Numbered from the stretch's first letter, positions 1-12,900 are shown. The stretch: 64,000 nucleotides of DNA from Flaccisagitta enflata (GCA_965153355.1 OZ231126.1:78120001-78184000); one strand, 5' to 3'. Notes: generated from the letters alone by a model not told the origin. Numbers and translations: made by a program.

Positions 1-3000
1 TGGCTTGAGCGGGATAAAGTGTCGTTAGGGGCTTATTTCCCATCAGGGTGGGATTTGGTGGTCTGTGTAGGTGGCTTGAGCGGGATAAAGTGTCGTTAGG
101 GGCTTATTTCCCATCAGGGTGGGATTTGGTGGTCTGTGTAGGTGGCTTGAGCGGGATAAAGTGTCGTTAGGGGCTTATTTCCCATCAGGGTGGGATTTGG
201 TGGTCTGTGTAGGTGGCTTGAGCGGGATAAAGTGTCGTTAGGGGCTTATTTCCCATCAGGGTGGGATTTGGTGGTCTGTGTAGGTGGCTTGAGCGGGATA
301 AAGTGTCGTTAGGGGCTTATTTCCCATCAGGGTGGGATTTGGTGGTCTGTGTAGGTGGCTTGAGCGGGATAAAGTGTCGTTAGGGGCTTATTTCCCATCA
401 GGGTGGGATTTGGTGGTCTGTGTAGGTGGCTTGAGCGGGATAAAGTGTCGTTAGGGGCTTATTTCCCATCAGGGTGGGATTTGGTGGTCTGTGTAGGTGG
501 CTTGAGCGGGATAAAGTGTCGTTAGGGGCTTATTTCCCATCAGGGTGGGATTTGGTGGTCTGTGTAGGTGGCTTGAGCGGGATAAAGTGTCGTTAGGGGC
601 TTATTTCCCATCAGGGTGGGATTTGGTGGTCTGTGTAGGTGGCTTGAGCGGGATAAAGTGTCGTTAGGGGCTTATTTCCCATCAGGGTGGGATTTGGTGG
701 TCTGTGTAGGTGGCTTGAGCGGGATAAAGTGTCGTTAGGGGCTTATTTCCCATCAGGGTGGGATTTGGTGGTCTGTGTAGGTGGCTTGAGCGGGATAAAG
801 TGTCGTTAGGGGCTTATTTCCCATCAGGGTGGGATTTGGTGGTCTGTGTAGGTGGCTTGAGCGGGATATAGTGTCGTTAGGGGCTTATTTCCCATCAGGG
901 TGGGATTTGGTGGTCTGTGTAGGTGGCTTGAGCGGGATAAAGTGTCGTTAGGGGCTTATTTCCCATCAGGGTGGGATTTGGTGGTCTGTGTAGGTGGCTT
1001 GAGCGGGATAAAGTGTCGTTAGGGGCTTATTTCCCATCAGGGTGGGATTTGGTGGTCTGTGTAGGTGGCTTGAGCGGGATAAAGTGTCGTTAGGGGCTTA
1101 TTTCCCATCAGGGTGGGATTTGGTGGTCTGTGTAGGTGGCTTGAGCGGGATAAAGTGTCGTTAGGGGCTTATTTCCCATCAGGGTGGGATTTGGTGGTCT
1201 GTGTAGGTGGCTTGAGCGGGATAAAGTGTCGTTAGGGGCTTATTTCCCATCAGGGTGGGATTTGGTGGTCTGTGTAGGTGGCTTGAGCGGGATAAAGTGT
1301 CGTTAGGGGCTTCTTTCCCATCAGGGTGGGATTTGGTGGTCTGTGTAGGTGGCTTGAGCGGGATAAAGTGTCGTTAGGGGCTTATTTCCCATCAGGGTGG
1401 GATTTGGTGGTCTGTGTAGGTGGCTTGAGCGGGATAAAGTGTCGTTAGGGGCTTATTTCCCATCAGGGTGGGATTTGGTGGTCTGTGTAGGTGGCTTGAG
1501 CGGGATAAAGTGTCGTTAGGGGCTTATTTCCCATCAGGGTGGGATTTGGTGGTCTGTGTAGGTGGCTTGAGCGGGATAAAGTGTCGTTGGGGGCTTATTT
1601 CCCATCAGGGTGGGATTTGGTGGTCTGTGTAGGTGGCTTGAGCGGGATAAAGTGTCGTTGGGGGCTTATTTCCCATCAGGGTGGGATTTGGTGGTCTGTG
1701 TAGGTGGCTTGAGCGGGATAAAGTGTCGTTAGGGGCTTATTTCCCATCAGGGTGGGATTTGGTGGTCTGTGTAGGTGGCTTGAGCGGGATAAAGTGTCGT
1801 TAGGGGCTTATTTCCCATCAGGGTGGGATTTGGTGGTCTGTGTAGGTGGCTTGAGCGGGATAAAGTGTCGTTAGGGGCTTATTTCCCATCAGGGTGGGAT
1901 TTGGTGGTCTGTGTAGGTGGCTTGAGCGGGATAAAGTGTCGTTAGGGGCTTCTTTCCCATCAGGGTGGGATTTGGTGGTCTGTGTAGGTGGCTTGAGCGG
2001 GATAAAGTGTCGTTAGGGGCTTATTTCCCATCAGGGTGGGATTTGGTGGTCTGTGTAGGTGGCTTGAGCGGGATAAAGTGTCGTTAGGGGCTTATTTCCC
2101 ATCAGGGTGGGATTTGGTGGTCTGTGTAGGTGGCTTGAGCGGGATAAAGTGTCGTTAGGGGCTTATTTCCCATCAGGGTGGGATTTGGTGGTCTGTGGGT
2201 GGCTTGAGCGGGATAAAGTGTCGTTAGGGGCTTATTTCCCATCAGGGTGGGATTTGGTGGTCTGTGTGGTGGCTTGAACGGGATAAAGTGTCGTTAGGGG
2301 CTTATTTCCCATCAGGGTGGGATTTGGTGGTCTGTGTAGGTGGCTTGAGCGGGATAAAGTGTCGTTAGGGGCTTATTTCCCATCAGGGTGGGATTTGGTG
2401 GTCTGTGTAGGTGGCTTGAGCGGGATAAAGTGTCGTTAGGGGCTTATTTCCCATCAGGGTGGGATTTGGTGGTCTGTGTAGGTGGCTTGAGCGGGATAAA
2501 GTGTCGTTAGGGGCTTATTTCCCATCAGGGTGGGATTTGGTGGTCTGTGTAGGTGGCTTGAGCGGGATAAAGTGTCGTTAGGGGCTTATTTCCCATCAGG
2601 GTGGGATTTGGTGGTCTGTGTAGGTGGCTTGAGCGGGATAAAGTGTCGTTAGGGGCTTATTTCCCATCAGGGTGGGATTTGGTGGTCTGTGTAGGTGGCT
2701 TGAGCGGGATAAAGTGTCGTTAGGGGCTTATTTCCCATCAGGGTGGGATTTGGTGGTCTGTGTAGGTGGCTTGAGCGGGATAAAGTGTCGTTAGGGGCTT
2801 ATTTCCCATCAGGGTGGGATTTGGTGGTCTGTGTAGGTGGCTTTTGAGGGATAAAGTGTCGTTAGGGGCTTATTTCCCATCAGGGTGGGATTTGGTGGTC
2901 TGTGTAGGTGGCTTTGAGCGGGATAAAGTGTCGTTAGGGGCTTATTTCCCATCAGGGTGGGTTTTGGTGGTCTGTGTAGGTGGCTTGAGCGGGATAAAGT

Positions 3001-3617
3001 GTCGTTAGGGGCTTATTTCCCATCAGGGTGGGATTTGGTGGTCTGTGTAGGTGGCTTGAGCGGGATAAAGTGTCGTTAGGGGCTTATTTCCCATCAGGGT
3101 GGGATTTGGTGGTCTGTGTGTGGTGGCTTGAGCGGGATAAAGTGTCGTTAGGGGCTTATTTCCCATCAGGGTGGGATTTGGTGGTCTGTGTAGGTGGCTT
3201 GAGCGGGATAAAGTGTCGTTAGGGGCTTATTTCCCATCAGGGTGGGATTTGGTGGTCTGTGTAGGTGGCTTGAGCGGGATAAAGTGTCGTTAGGGGCTTA
3301 TTTCCCATCAGGGTGGGATTTGGTGGTCTGTGTAGGTGGCTTGAGCGGGATAAAGTGTCGTTAGGGGCTTATTTCCCATCAGGGTGGGATTTGGTGGTCT
3401 GTGTAGGTGGCTTGAGCGGGATAAAGTGTCGTTAGGGGCTTATTTCCCATCAGGGTGGGATTTGGTGGTCTGTGTAGGTGGCTTGAGCGGGATAAAGTGT
3501 CGTTAGGGGCTTATTTCCCATCAGGGTGGGATTTGGTGGTCTGTGTAGGTGGCTTGAGCGGGATAAAGTGTCGTTAGGGGCTTATTTCCCATCAGGGTGG
3601 GATTTGGTGGTCTGTGC
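1..3617. repeat. 71-bp tandem satellite array, about 51 copies
   Basis: A 71-bp unit beginning TGGCTTGAGCGGGATAAAG repeats head to tail and runs off the left edge, so the full array is longer. Copies are almost identical. Private variants occur near 868 (A to T), 1312 and 1951 (TTATTT to TTCTTT), 1589 and 1660 (A to G), with short indels near 2198, 2266, 2841, 2912 and 3118. The unit contains a small inverted repeat, TCCCA/TGGGA. Since 71 is not a multiple of 3 and stops occur, it is not coding. The last unit breaks off at about 3617. Confidence 0.97.
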
Positions 3618-4159
3618 ATTCTGATAGGCCGCCGCGGGGGTACAGATCGCTCTCGTCTCAAGCCACCATCGGCATCGAGGGGGTTTCAATCGCTCAGGAT
3701 TTTATCGAGGTTTTTATCGCTCGAGTCTTCATTTGGGGGGTTTTACCTCATTTTTTCATTGAATTGTTCATTTCGATAATTGGAGGATTGGGTAGGGAAG
3801 GAAGAGGGGGGAGGGCAAGTAAATGCCTCCAAATTGGCGGTTAAATCGCGGTCAAGAGACAATTGTTTATTAACGGCGTGTATATAATTACATTAGCAGA
3901 AGTGGAAACGTTGTTCGTTTCTGACTTAAGAGACGTAACATTCTTCAAAGTATTTTATTAAAGCCGCGCCATTCGATCAGATTCTTGCCGTTATGAACCA
4001 AGCAAATGACTTGCCGTTTTAAAGTCATAAACCAAGCAAATGACTCATCAAATGATTTTATTGTCATTCATGAACGGACAGCTGAGTCATTTGCCGACAT
4101 TGTCATTGTGTTCCACGATAGTGGAACACTAAATATTGGGAGTTTCTCCGTCTGTGTGC
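3618..4159. other. Unique spacer between two tandem arrays
   Basis: No gene is recognised. It holds a G-rich segment at 3780-3830 and a short direct duplication around 3992-4043, where ACCAAGCAAATGACT occurs twice. Confidence 0.6.
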
Positions 4160-5993
4160 ACGTATGTCACGCAACCCAATTTTCTCCAATGTATGTCACA
4201 CAGCTCAGAATTCTCCGATGTATGTCACACCACCCAGTTTTCTCCGATGTATGTCACACAGCCCAGAATTCTCCGATGTATGTCACACAGACCAGAATTC
4301 TCCGATGTATGTCACACCACCTAGTTTTTTCCGATTTATGTCACACAGCCCAGAATTCTCCGATGTATGTCACACAACCCAGTTTTCTCCGATCTATGTC
4401 ACACAGCCCAGAATTCTCCGATGTATGTCACACAGGCCAGAATTCTAGGATGTATGTCACACCACCCAGTTTTCTCCGGTGTATGTCACACAGCCCAGAA
4501 TTCTCTGATGTATGTCACACCACCCAGTTTTTTCCGATGTATGTCACACTACCCAGTTTTCTCCAATGTATGTCACACAGCTCAGAGTTCTCCGATGTAT
4601 GTCACACCACCCAGTTTTTTCCGATGTATGTCACACTACCCAGTTTTCTCCAATGTATGTCACACAGCCCAGAATTCTCCGATGTATGTCACACAACCCA
4701 GTTTTCTCCAATGTATGTCACACAGCCCAGAATTCTCCGATGTATGTCACACAACCCAGTTTTTTCCGATGTATGTCACACAGCCCAGTTTTCTCCAATG
4801 TATGTCACACAGCCCAGAATTCTCCAATGTATGTCACACAGCCCAGAATTCTCCGATGTATGTCACACCACCTAGTTTTTTCCAATGTATGTCACACAGC
4901 CCAGAATTCTCCGATGTCTGTCACACTACCCAGTTTTCTCCAATGTATGTCACACAGCCCAGAATTCTCCGATGTATGTCACACCACCCAGTTTTCTCCG
5001 ATGTATGTCACACAGCCCACAATTCTCCGATGTTTGTCACACCACCCAGTTTTTTCCAATGTATGTCACACCACCCAGTTTTCTCCGATGTATGTCACAC
5101 AGCCCAGAATTCTCAGATGTATGTCACACCACCCAGTTTTCTCTGATGTATGTCACACAGCCCAGAATTCTCAGATGTATGTCACACCACCTAGTTTTCT
5201 CCAATGTATGTCACACAGCCCAAAATTCTCTGATGTCTGTCACACCACCCAGTTTTCTCCGATGTATGTCACACAGCCCAGAATTCTCCGATGTATGTCA
5301 CACCACCAAGTTTTTTCCAATGTATGTCACACAGCCCAGAATTTTCTGATGTATGTCACACCACCTAGTTTTTTCCAATGTATGTCACACCACCCAGTTT
5401 TCTCCGATGTATGTCACACTGCCCAGAATTCTCCAATGTATGTCAAACCACCTAGTTTTTTCCGATGTATGTCACACAGCCCAGAATTCTCCGATGTATG
5501 TCACACCACCTAGTTTTCTCCGCTGTATGTCACACAGCCCAGAATTCTCCGATGTATGTCACACCACCCAGTTTTCTCCGATGTGTGTCACACTGCCCAG
5601 AATTCTCTGATGTATGTCACACCACCTAGTTTTTTCCGATGTATGTCACACAGCCCAGAATTCTCCGATGTATGTCACACCACCCAGTTTTTTCTGATGT
5701 ATGTCACACAGCCCAGAATTCTCCAATGTATGTCACACCACCTAGTTTTTTCCGATGTATGTCACACAGCCCAGAATTCTTCGATGTATGTCACACCACC
5801 TAGTTTTTTCCGATGTATGTCACTCAGCCCAGAATTTTTCGATGAATGTCACACCACCCAGTTTTCTCCGATGTATGTCACACAGGCCAGAATTCTCTGA
5901 TGTATGTCACACAGCCCAGAATTCTCCGATGCATGTCACACCACCTAGTTTTTTCCGATGTATGTCACACAGCCCAGAATTTTTCGTTGAATG
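4160..5993. repeat. 29-bp tandem repeat array, about 63 copies
   Basis: Each 29-bp unit starts with GTATGTCACAC. Two main types are interspersed: one continues AGCCCAGAATTCTCCGAT (with an EcoRI site), the other CACCCAGTTTTCTCCGAT, with hybrids between them. The forward unit has no stop codon in any frame, so all three forward frames stay open for hundreds of bases (for example 4512-5513). The resulting peptides only reflect the 87-nt (29-codon) periodicity. I treat these as repeat artefacts, not genes. Confidence 0.95.

Positions 5994-6055
<62 letters not shown>
5994..6055. repeat. (CA)n microsatellite
   Basis: About 30 CA units grow directly out of the TGTCACAC of the last 29-bp repeat, suggesting the array was seeded by that motif. 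Confidence 0.97.
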
Positions 6056-6058
<3 letters not shown>

Positions 6059-6236
6059 CGGCAGTGGGACCGCCCACAGGCGGCAGTGGGACCACCCACA
6101 GGTGGCAGTGGGACCACCCACAGGTGGCAGTGGGACCGCCCACAGGCGGCAGTGGGACCGCCCACAGGCGGCAGTGAGGCTGCCCATAGGCGGCAGTGAG
6201 GTCGCCCATGGATGGTAGTTAGGCCGCCCACAGGCG
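6056..6236. repeat. 22-bp GC-rich minisatellite, about 8 copies
   Basis: The unit AGGCGGCAGTGGGACCGCCC plus AC repeats with increasing divergence to the right. GGCGG and CCGCC within each unit are complementary, so each copy could form a small hairpin. Confidence 0.93.
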
Positions 6237-6931
6237 GCCATTATCTGCAACACAGATTTGTCTGGTTGTTATTATCAGATTTGTTTTATGAATTATTGTC
6301 TTTCTTTTTCACGCCAAATCAAGTTTTCGTGGAACACAATATGGCGAACGCCACTAGTTACTTGACAAGCAAGCGCGAAGAAAAAAATGTCAAGAAAAAT
6401 ACGTATTTTACGATGAGTGAAATGGGTGGGGGTATGAGTTAAAACAGGATATGATTGGGTGATTAAGTAATAAAATGATGGAGAATTACGCTCAGGTTTA
6501 GAGGCAATTGGGGGAAAAATGGGTCAGTCAAGTGGCCGCGAATGTCACTCGAGATAAGGTCATCGTATAGGAATAAAATCAAGAAACGACTATTTATGGG
6601 TGTCAGAGCTGAGAGATGAGACGGGGGGGGGGGGGGGTTACTTCAGAAAGGCGTCTGACGGGGTTTCAATCGGGAGAGGGAGAATTCAAAGAGAATGTTC
6701 TGAAGTGGGTCTTGATCGGGAGAAAGGGGGAATTGCAGAGCACCGTCTGAAGGGGGTCTCGGTCGGGATGCTTTGTTCAAACATCATTGCCAGAGGAGGG
6801 GGGTCAAGTCTAAATTTGAAAGATCTTTAACATATGAATGTTCAAATGCATAAACATGTCCCTGACAAGTTCATTGTCCGTAGGTCTTCAAAATTTTCAA
6901 TGCATTTCCACGCACGCCGCTTAACTCTCTA
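6237..6931. other. Non-coding spacer with degenerate repeats
   Basis: No supported gene. A run of 13 G lies near 6625. From 6650 to 6770 the phrase TCTGA(A/C)GGGG followed by TCGGGA recurs three times, a degenerate tandem repeat of about 50 bp. Confidence 0.5.
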
Positions 6932-7011
6932 TTTTTTGGTGCGTCCTCGCATCTCTATGAGAGGGTCTGTTCGTCCGTCCGTTTGTCAATTTTGATATCG
7001 TATCATGCCTC
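6932..7011 (+). mobile_element. Hairpin element subfamily C, left-end fragment
   Basis: The left end reads T-run, then GTGCGTCCTCGCATCT with an imperfect 7-bp stem, then CTATGAGAGGGTCTG and GTCCGTCC repeats. It is cut off where the A copy at 7012 begins. Confidence 0.6.
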
Positions 7012-7265
7012 TTTTTTAAGTCGCGTGCACGCGACTCTACAACCCACTCTGTCCGTCTGTCTGCCGGTCCGTCCGTCCATCCGTACGTAACGCTTAGCTT
7101 TTTTTTTTACGTTTTACGCTATTTTAAGTCATTTAAAGTCATTTAAAGTTATTTAAAGTTAATCTAGGTCAATTTTCATTTAGTCGCTTTGCATTTTGGT
7201 CTTTTAGTCTTTTGGTCTAATGGTCTTACCAACCGCACGCGACTGTAAAGGGCTGTCCTTGTTTT
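7012..7265 (+). mobile_element. Hairpin element subfamily A, complete copy
   Basis: A T-run is followed by the perfect 18-bp palindrome AGTCGCGTGCACGCGACT at 7019-7036, CTACAACCCACTC and GTCCGTC repeats. The core is a degenerate array of AGTCATTTAA. The right end has CCGCACGCGACT, complementary to the left hairpin, then AAGG/CCTT as a possible small stem and TTGTTTT. No ORF. Confidence 0.8.
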
Positions 7266-7992
7266 AGATAAATCCTCCATTCTGGTCATATTCTATAAAC
7301 ATCCGGAAGTAGTCTAGTTTAGTGGATGTATGTACTGCCGTGTAAAAAGTCCAATCAACTAAAACCGATAAGACGGTTAATAGCTTCAAAAATATTATGA
7401 TTTGAAAAGACTTTGACAAGACAGGAAATTGTAATTAAAGAGGGGTACTACTGAGAGCTAAACTCGATTTTGTAAAGAAAAAATACGCGGATGAAGCAAA
7501 AACATATAATGATTGAAAGAGTAACTAAACTAAACTTATCTAAAATTGATCGCATCGACTGTCTTTTTCGCCCTTATTTCAAAATCAAATTCAGAAAAAA
7601 ATCACAAAAGAACACATATTCATTTTCTTTTTTCTAAAAAAAAGTAAGCCAAAAAGAATATCTGAAAATGTTTAATCTTTTTCCTAGGAATAAAACTTTT
7701 CCATCGCGGAAAAGAGAGAAATGGTGAAAAATTAAAGTGTGCTCAACATCTTTTATCTCTTTCTTTTCTCTGTCTGTTTGTCTCTTTGTCTTAAAGTCTG
7801 TCTGTCTGTCTGCCTGTTCTGTTTCTCTGTCTATCCATTTTTCTCTCCGTCGCTGTCTGCCTTGGTCATGTGGTGTGCTACAATCTCTTTTCTTGGTATT
7901 GTAGTATGATATCGCTCATGCGCTTAGTTTGTATTTTTGTCTTGCTGTGCTGCTCTGTGTCTGTCGACCTGTCTGTCTGTTTTTCTGCCCGA

Positions 7993-7994
<2 letters not shown>
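7266..7994. other. AT-rich non-coding spacer
   Basis: AT-rich unique sequence with no recognisable gene. TCTGTCTGTCTG tracts lead into the (CT)n array at its right edge. Confidence 0.5.

Positions 7995-8070
<76 letters not shown>
7995..8070. repeat. (CT)n microsatellite
   Basis: Uninterrupted CT dinucleotides for about 75 bp. Confidence 0.98.
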
Positions 8071-8072
<2 letters not shown>

Positions 8073-8325
8073 TTTTTTTGAATAAAGTAAATTTTTTTCA
8101 GGGAACCTGTTAAAAGTCTCACTTGTGTCAGTTTCTCGCAAAAGTCGAAAGATCAAAATCATTCTCAATTTTCTAAATAAGAAAAAAATAAATCTTCTTC
8201 TTTTCTTCATCTGCTTTAGTCTGCCTGTTTACACCTTTTCGATTTTACTATGGACAATTTTCTATCCCCAAATTCAAATTTTATCGTCGCCAATCTTTTT
8301 GATTTTTTATATTTTCATTTTGATA

Positions 8326-8502
8326 CAGTTGAACCCCGCTCTAACGGACCCGCCACCAACGGAATTCCGCCTATAACAGACACAAATTCATGGTCCCTTC
8401 AAGTTAATTTCTTTTATTTCCTTTATTGGCATTAACAGAAGTCCCCCTATAACAGAAAAAATCTGTTGGTCCCCTGAAATCCGTTAGAACGGGGTTCAAC
8501 TG
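8326..8502. mobile_element. 177-bp Tc1/mariner (pogo-like) MITE
   Basis: The ends are inverted repeats of about 23 bp: CAGTTGAACCCCGCTCTAAC at the left and its near-perfect complement at the right. A TA dinucleotide flanks each side (8324-8325 and 8503-8504), the target duplication of the IS630-Tc1-mariner superfamily. The CAGTTGAACC-type terminus resembles pogo/Tigger ends. It has no transposase and would need one in trans. Confidence 0.85.
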
Positions 8503-8595
8503 TATTGCGCGAACTTTGAAACTGCCTACTGGTCGCCTTGATTTTTTTCCGTGCGATTTCCGTGCGATTCTCGCACAATGTTTTGTCGTTGTTTC

Positions 8596-8753
8596 ACTCG
8601 CTTGCTACGCGACTCTATAACTCGCCATGTCCGTCGGTCCGTCTGTCCGTTGGTCCGTCGGTCTCCGTTAGCTTCTTAGGTACCCTTTTTTATCACAGCC
8701 CCTGCCCACCCGCACGCGACTTCGGTAGCCGTGTATCCGGCCGTGTTTAAAAA
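8596..8753 (+). mobile_element. Hairpin element subfamily A, short copy
   Basis: A degraded left hairpin (CGCTTGCTACGCGACT) is followed by CTATAACTCGCC and GTCCGTC/GGTCCG repeats. The right end is the standard CCTGCCCACCCGCACGCGACT, then GCCG/CGGC as a small stem. It ends CCGTGTTT rather than CCTTGTTT. Confidence 0.75.
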
Positions 8754-9046
8754 CAGCCCCGCAAAAATGAACTCAGCGTTTCCCTGGCGGACTTTATTAT
8801 TACATATGCATCACAATTTAACATCATAACGTAACAAGTAACCCGGGGTTATGACGTTTTGGCGGATGGGTGGGCATTGGCGTTGAACCCCGCCATACAC
8901 TAATAAATATGTTTTATCGGTGATAAGCCGACGTTATTAAGTTTTTATCTTAAGGTTATTTAGTTATTCTCATATTTGAAAACATTTTTACCATCATCAT
9001 GATTATCGCCACTGCATTATCACTAACATTCCATCATTATCCATCA

Positions 9047-9047
<1 letters not shown>
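8754..9047. other. Unique non-coding spacer
   Basis: No gene or repeat recognised. Confidence 0.4.

Positions 9048-9130
<83 letters not shown>
9048..9130. repeat. (ATC)n microsatellite
   Basis: About 27 ATC/CAT units. Confidence 0.97.
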
Positions 9131-9131
<1 letters not shown>

Positions 9132-9290
9132 CTCAGTCCTCAGGCATAAAGTTCCAGCCTAGACGCCCAAACTCATGCCTGGAGGCCCAAATCCCAACCA
9201 AAAGGCCCAAGGTACTATCATAAGGCCAAATCCATGCTATCGGGCCCTAATCAAAGCCCTAAGGCGCTTATCTCAACCTCAACAGATGAA
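9131..9290. repeat. Degenerate 20-bp minisatellite resembling foldback-element loops
   Basis: Phrases such as GGAGGCCCAAATCCCAACC recur at roughly 20-bp spacing. This is a diverged relative of the AAATCCCAGTCTCGAGGCCC unit seen inside the foldback elements at 25.9-29.6 kb. Confidence 0.5.
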
Positions 9291-9460
9291 GTATTCCCAA
9301 TCGTAACCCATTATAACCCTAAGCACAGGTCATTGGTCGTTGGTCTCTTTGGGTCTTTCCACTGTATCATCCTGACTATCAAACGCTTTTGAGACAATTA
9401 TTTTATTCTATCTTTCTCTTCTTCTCGTCTTGTCTTTTCTCTCATCCACTTTTTTGCTCA

Positions 9461-9845
9461 TCTTCTTCTTTTTCTTTTTCTTTTTCTTTTTCTTTTTCTT
9501 TTTCTTTTTCTTTTTCTTTTTCTAGTTCTATTTCTTTTTCTTTTTCTTTTTCTTTTTCTTTTTCTTTTTCTTTTTTTCTTTTTCTTTTTCTTTTTCCTTT
9601 TCCTTTTCCTTTTCCTTTTCCTTTTCCTTTTCCTTTTCCTTTTCTTTTTCTATTTCTTTTTCTTTTTCTTTTTCTTTTTCTTTTTTTTCTTTTTCTTTTT
9701 CTTTTTCTTTTTCTTTTTCATCTTTTTCTTTTTCTTTTTCTTTTTCTTTTTCTTTTTCTTTTTCTTCTTCTTCTTCTTCTTCTTCTTCTTCTTCTTCTTC
9801 TCTTCCTTCTTCTTCTTTTTCTTCTTCTCCTTCTTCATCTTCTCC
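9461..9845. repeat. Pyrimidine tract of (CTTTTT)n and (CTT)n
   Basis: Arrays of CTTTTT, CCTTTT and finally CTT give nearly 400 bp of pure pyrimidine on the + strand. The Ser/Phe-, Leu- or Lys-rich open frames here are artefacts. Confidence 0.97.
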
Positions 9846-9994
9846 TCCCGCGCTGTGGGGGTGTCGATTCCGCTGAGTCTAACTCTAAATTTCCTTTCAA
9901 GGTGACAATGAAGACGATTCAAGCCCAAAGCGCGAGTCATCACTCAAAAATGTAGTGCGGGGCAACTCAAGTTATAAAGCGAAACCTCTTTTCT

Positions 9995-9997
<3 letters not shown>

Positions 9998-10033
<36 letters not shown>

Positions 10034-10119
10034 GTCTCTCTGTCTCTCTCTTTGTCTCTCCGTCTCTAACTTTGTCTCTTTCTTTTCCCGGTTCTTTCCC
10101 CCTCTCCCCTCCCCGTCTC

Positions 10120-10208
<89 letters not shown>
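9998..10208. repeat. Two (CT)n arrays
   Basis: CT arrays at about 9998-10025 and 10123-10208, separated by CTCTGTCTC-rich pyrimidine sequence. Confidence 0.95.
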
Positions 10209-11178
<970 letters not shown>

Positions 11179-11304
11179 ATGAAAATTCTACCGAAAAAGG
11201 TAAAAAACTGTCACTTTTCCCAAATTAAAACGAATTCTCTTTTCCGAATTCAAATTCATTCTCGCCTCACTTGAAGCATAACGTGTTGGTCCGCCTGTGC
11301 GTAC

Positions 11305-11720
11305 ACAACTGAACCTCGCAATAACGGCACCTTCAAATTTCATTCCATGGGAGAAATTTCAGAACACTTAACTTGTTGCTTAGGTGAAGCTCATATTGTC
11401 TTAACTTTACCAGAATTAGATTTTTTCTTTCAAAATCTTTTTTTTTTCTTCCTGACTGAGAAAATAATGTCACTCCTGAGGCTAAAAAGAGAAAAAAATA
11501 TTCAACTGGAATTCTTTTGGATAACCTACTCAGGCAAGTATTTCAAGTATTCCTAAACCAGGACCGGAATTAAAGAAAAGTAAACAAAGCGATTAAAAAA
11601 GTGAGGCTTATCATCTCAGATGATTATAGGCGGAGTTCCGTTATGGCCAATATAGCCAAACCTTTTATTGTTTCAGGCGGCTTTCCGTTACTCATGGATC
11701 CGTTATAGCGGGGTCTATAT
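11305..11720. mobile_element. Decayed pogo-like TIR element
   Basis: The left boundary reads AACTGAACCTCGCAATAACGG and the right CCGTTATAGCGGGGTCTATA, an imperfect inverted pair of the same class as the 177-bp MITE at 8326. No transposase ORF. Boundaries are approximate. Confidence 0.5.
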
Positions 11721-12380
11721 TTGCACTTTCTTTTTGTAATTTTGTTCTTTTGCGGCAGCTTCAAAGGCGTTTCGATGGAATACCTAATACTAGATTACAA
11801 CATTCTTCTTCAAAAGCTTTCAAAAGGGCAACGAGGGACGACAATTTCAGGACTGCATCTATCTCTATATTACAGAGCAATATCGATTATGGACTCGATA
11901 TTTTTGGTCACTGAATACAATCTGGTTTGTCGCTGACTCCGCATTTTCGAAACATATAAGAGACTCATCTCTTGATTACTGCCTTGTTCACGAAAGAAGG
12001 AAAAAAACTTTCCTCAGTTTCATCTTTTTTTCCTTTTAAATTGTTTACATAAAGTCCAAACTCCACTGAGTAGAATGCAAAGAATAATAATCGCGTTATG
12101 CTCTTTTTTAATCGAGACGTGTTACGCCACTCCGCAAGTCACATTTTATCCGGACGGTCGGTCAATTGGTTGCTTCATCCGACCATCCATCCGTCGAGCT
12201 CCCATCCATCAGTATCATTATCTTTGACTTCTGCAAATGGAGAGTAGCTCCAATGTAGTTACAGTCGATCATAAATGATCTCTGAGCAATATTTTTTTTT
12301 CAAGAATCAATGACAATGCGGAAGGAAAACATCAATGCACAAATATGATTCATTTCAATGTATGAGAGAAATTCGCCACA
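11721..12380. other. Non-coding spacer
   Basis: Unique AT-rich sequence. A short CGGTCGGTCAATTGG stretch near 12160 may be a relic of a hairpin element's left half. Confidence 0.4.
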
Positions 12381-12456
12381 ACGGTATCTGGTGACCTCAA
12401 TTACTGCCCCTGCCCACCCGCACGCGACTGGGGCAGCCGTGTATCCGGCCTTGTTA
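12381..12456 (+). mobile_element. Hairpin element subfamily A, right-end fragment
   Basis: Only the right part is present: GCCCCTGCCCACCCGCACG, the complement of the A hairpin, the GCCG/CGGC small stem and CCTTGTTA. It matches the right end of the copy at 19270, including GGTGACC(T/C)CAAT upstream. Confidence 0.7.
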
Positions 12457-12621
12457 TCTCTCAACTAGCTGAGAGTCTTGAGTCACGAATAGACTTAATT
12501 AGGTAAATGACTTGATTCTGGAATTTCAGATTCTGGATTCTGGAATTATTCTTATTATCATAATTATTCTGGAATTACAGAATTACTTGATTACAGTGTG
12601 AGCATGTCGCCCGCTGTACAT

Positions 12622-12689
12622 CGCTGCCCTTGCTAAGTGCCCACCCACACGCGACTGAGGACCCCTTGTTGTATATGGCCTTGTTTTTA
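12622..12689 (+). mobile_element. Hairpin element subfamily A, right-end fragment
   Basis: GTGCCCACCCACACGCGACT is followed by a diverged end and GGCCTTGTTTTT, then almost directly by the B copy at 12701. Confidence 0.6.
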
Positions 12690-12700
12690 TTCAGTTTCAT

Positions 12701-12900
12701 TTTTTAGATGCGCAAACGCAATTCTGTAGGAGGCTTTATCAGTCCGTCGGTCCGTCCGTCGCGTCCGTGATCGAGTCAAAAAGAGGAAAAACGAGCGATT
12801 TAATTACTTCTGCTTGTGTGTGGGGTGGGTGTTGAGGTGTGGATAGGGGATGCCCCGTTCCACTCGCCCACAATGATATTGTGACCCAGCGTCACTTGTT
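12701..12900 (+). mobile_element. Hairpin element subfamily B, complete copy
   Basis: The left end TTTTTAG is followed by a diverged hairpin (ATGCGCAAACGCAATTCT), TAGGAGGCTTT and GTCCGTCGG repeats. The core has GAGTCAAAAAGAGG and a G-rich GGGTGGGTG segment. The right end has GATATTGTGACCCAGCGTCA; GTGAC/GTCAC form a 5-bp stem. It ends CTTGTT. Confidence 0.75.

Noticed and set aside
1-3617. Telomere-like TTAGGG inside each 71-bp unit
   Set aside because: It occurs once per unit as part of GTCGTTAGGGGC and not as a tandem hexamer.
4006-5513. Long open frames of 289 and 333 codons
   Set aside because: They are products of a stop-free 29-bp tandem repeat; all three forward frames are equally open.
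4160-5993. CRISPR-like array
   Set aside because: The 29-bp units are directly adjacent with no unique spacers, and the context is a eukaryotic genome.
9389-9955. Ser/Phe/Leu-rich and Lys-rich open frames
   Set aside because: Translations of (CTTTTT)n and (CTT)n.
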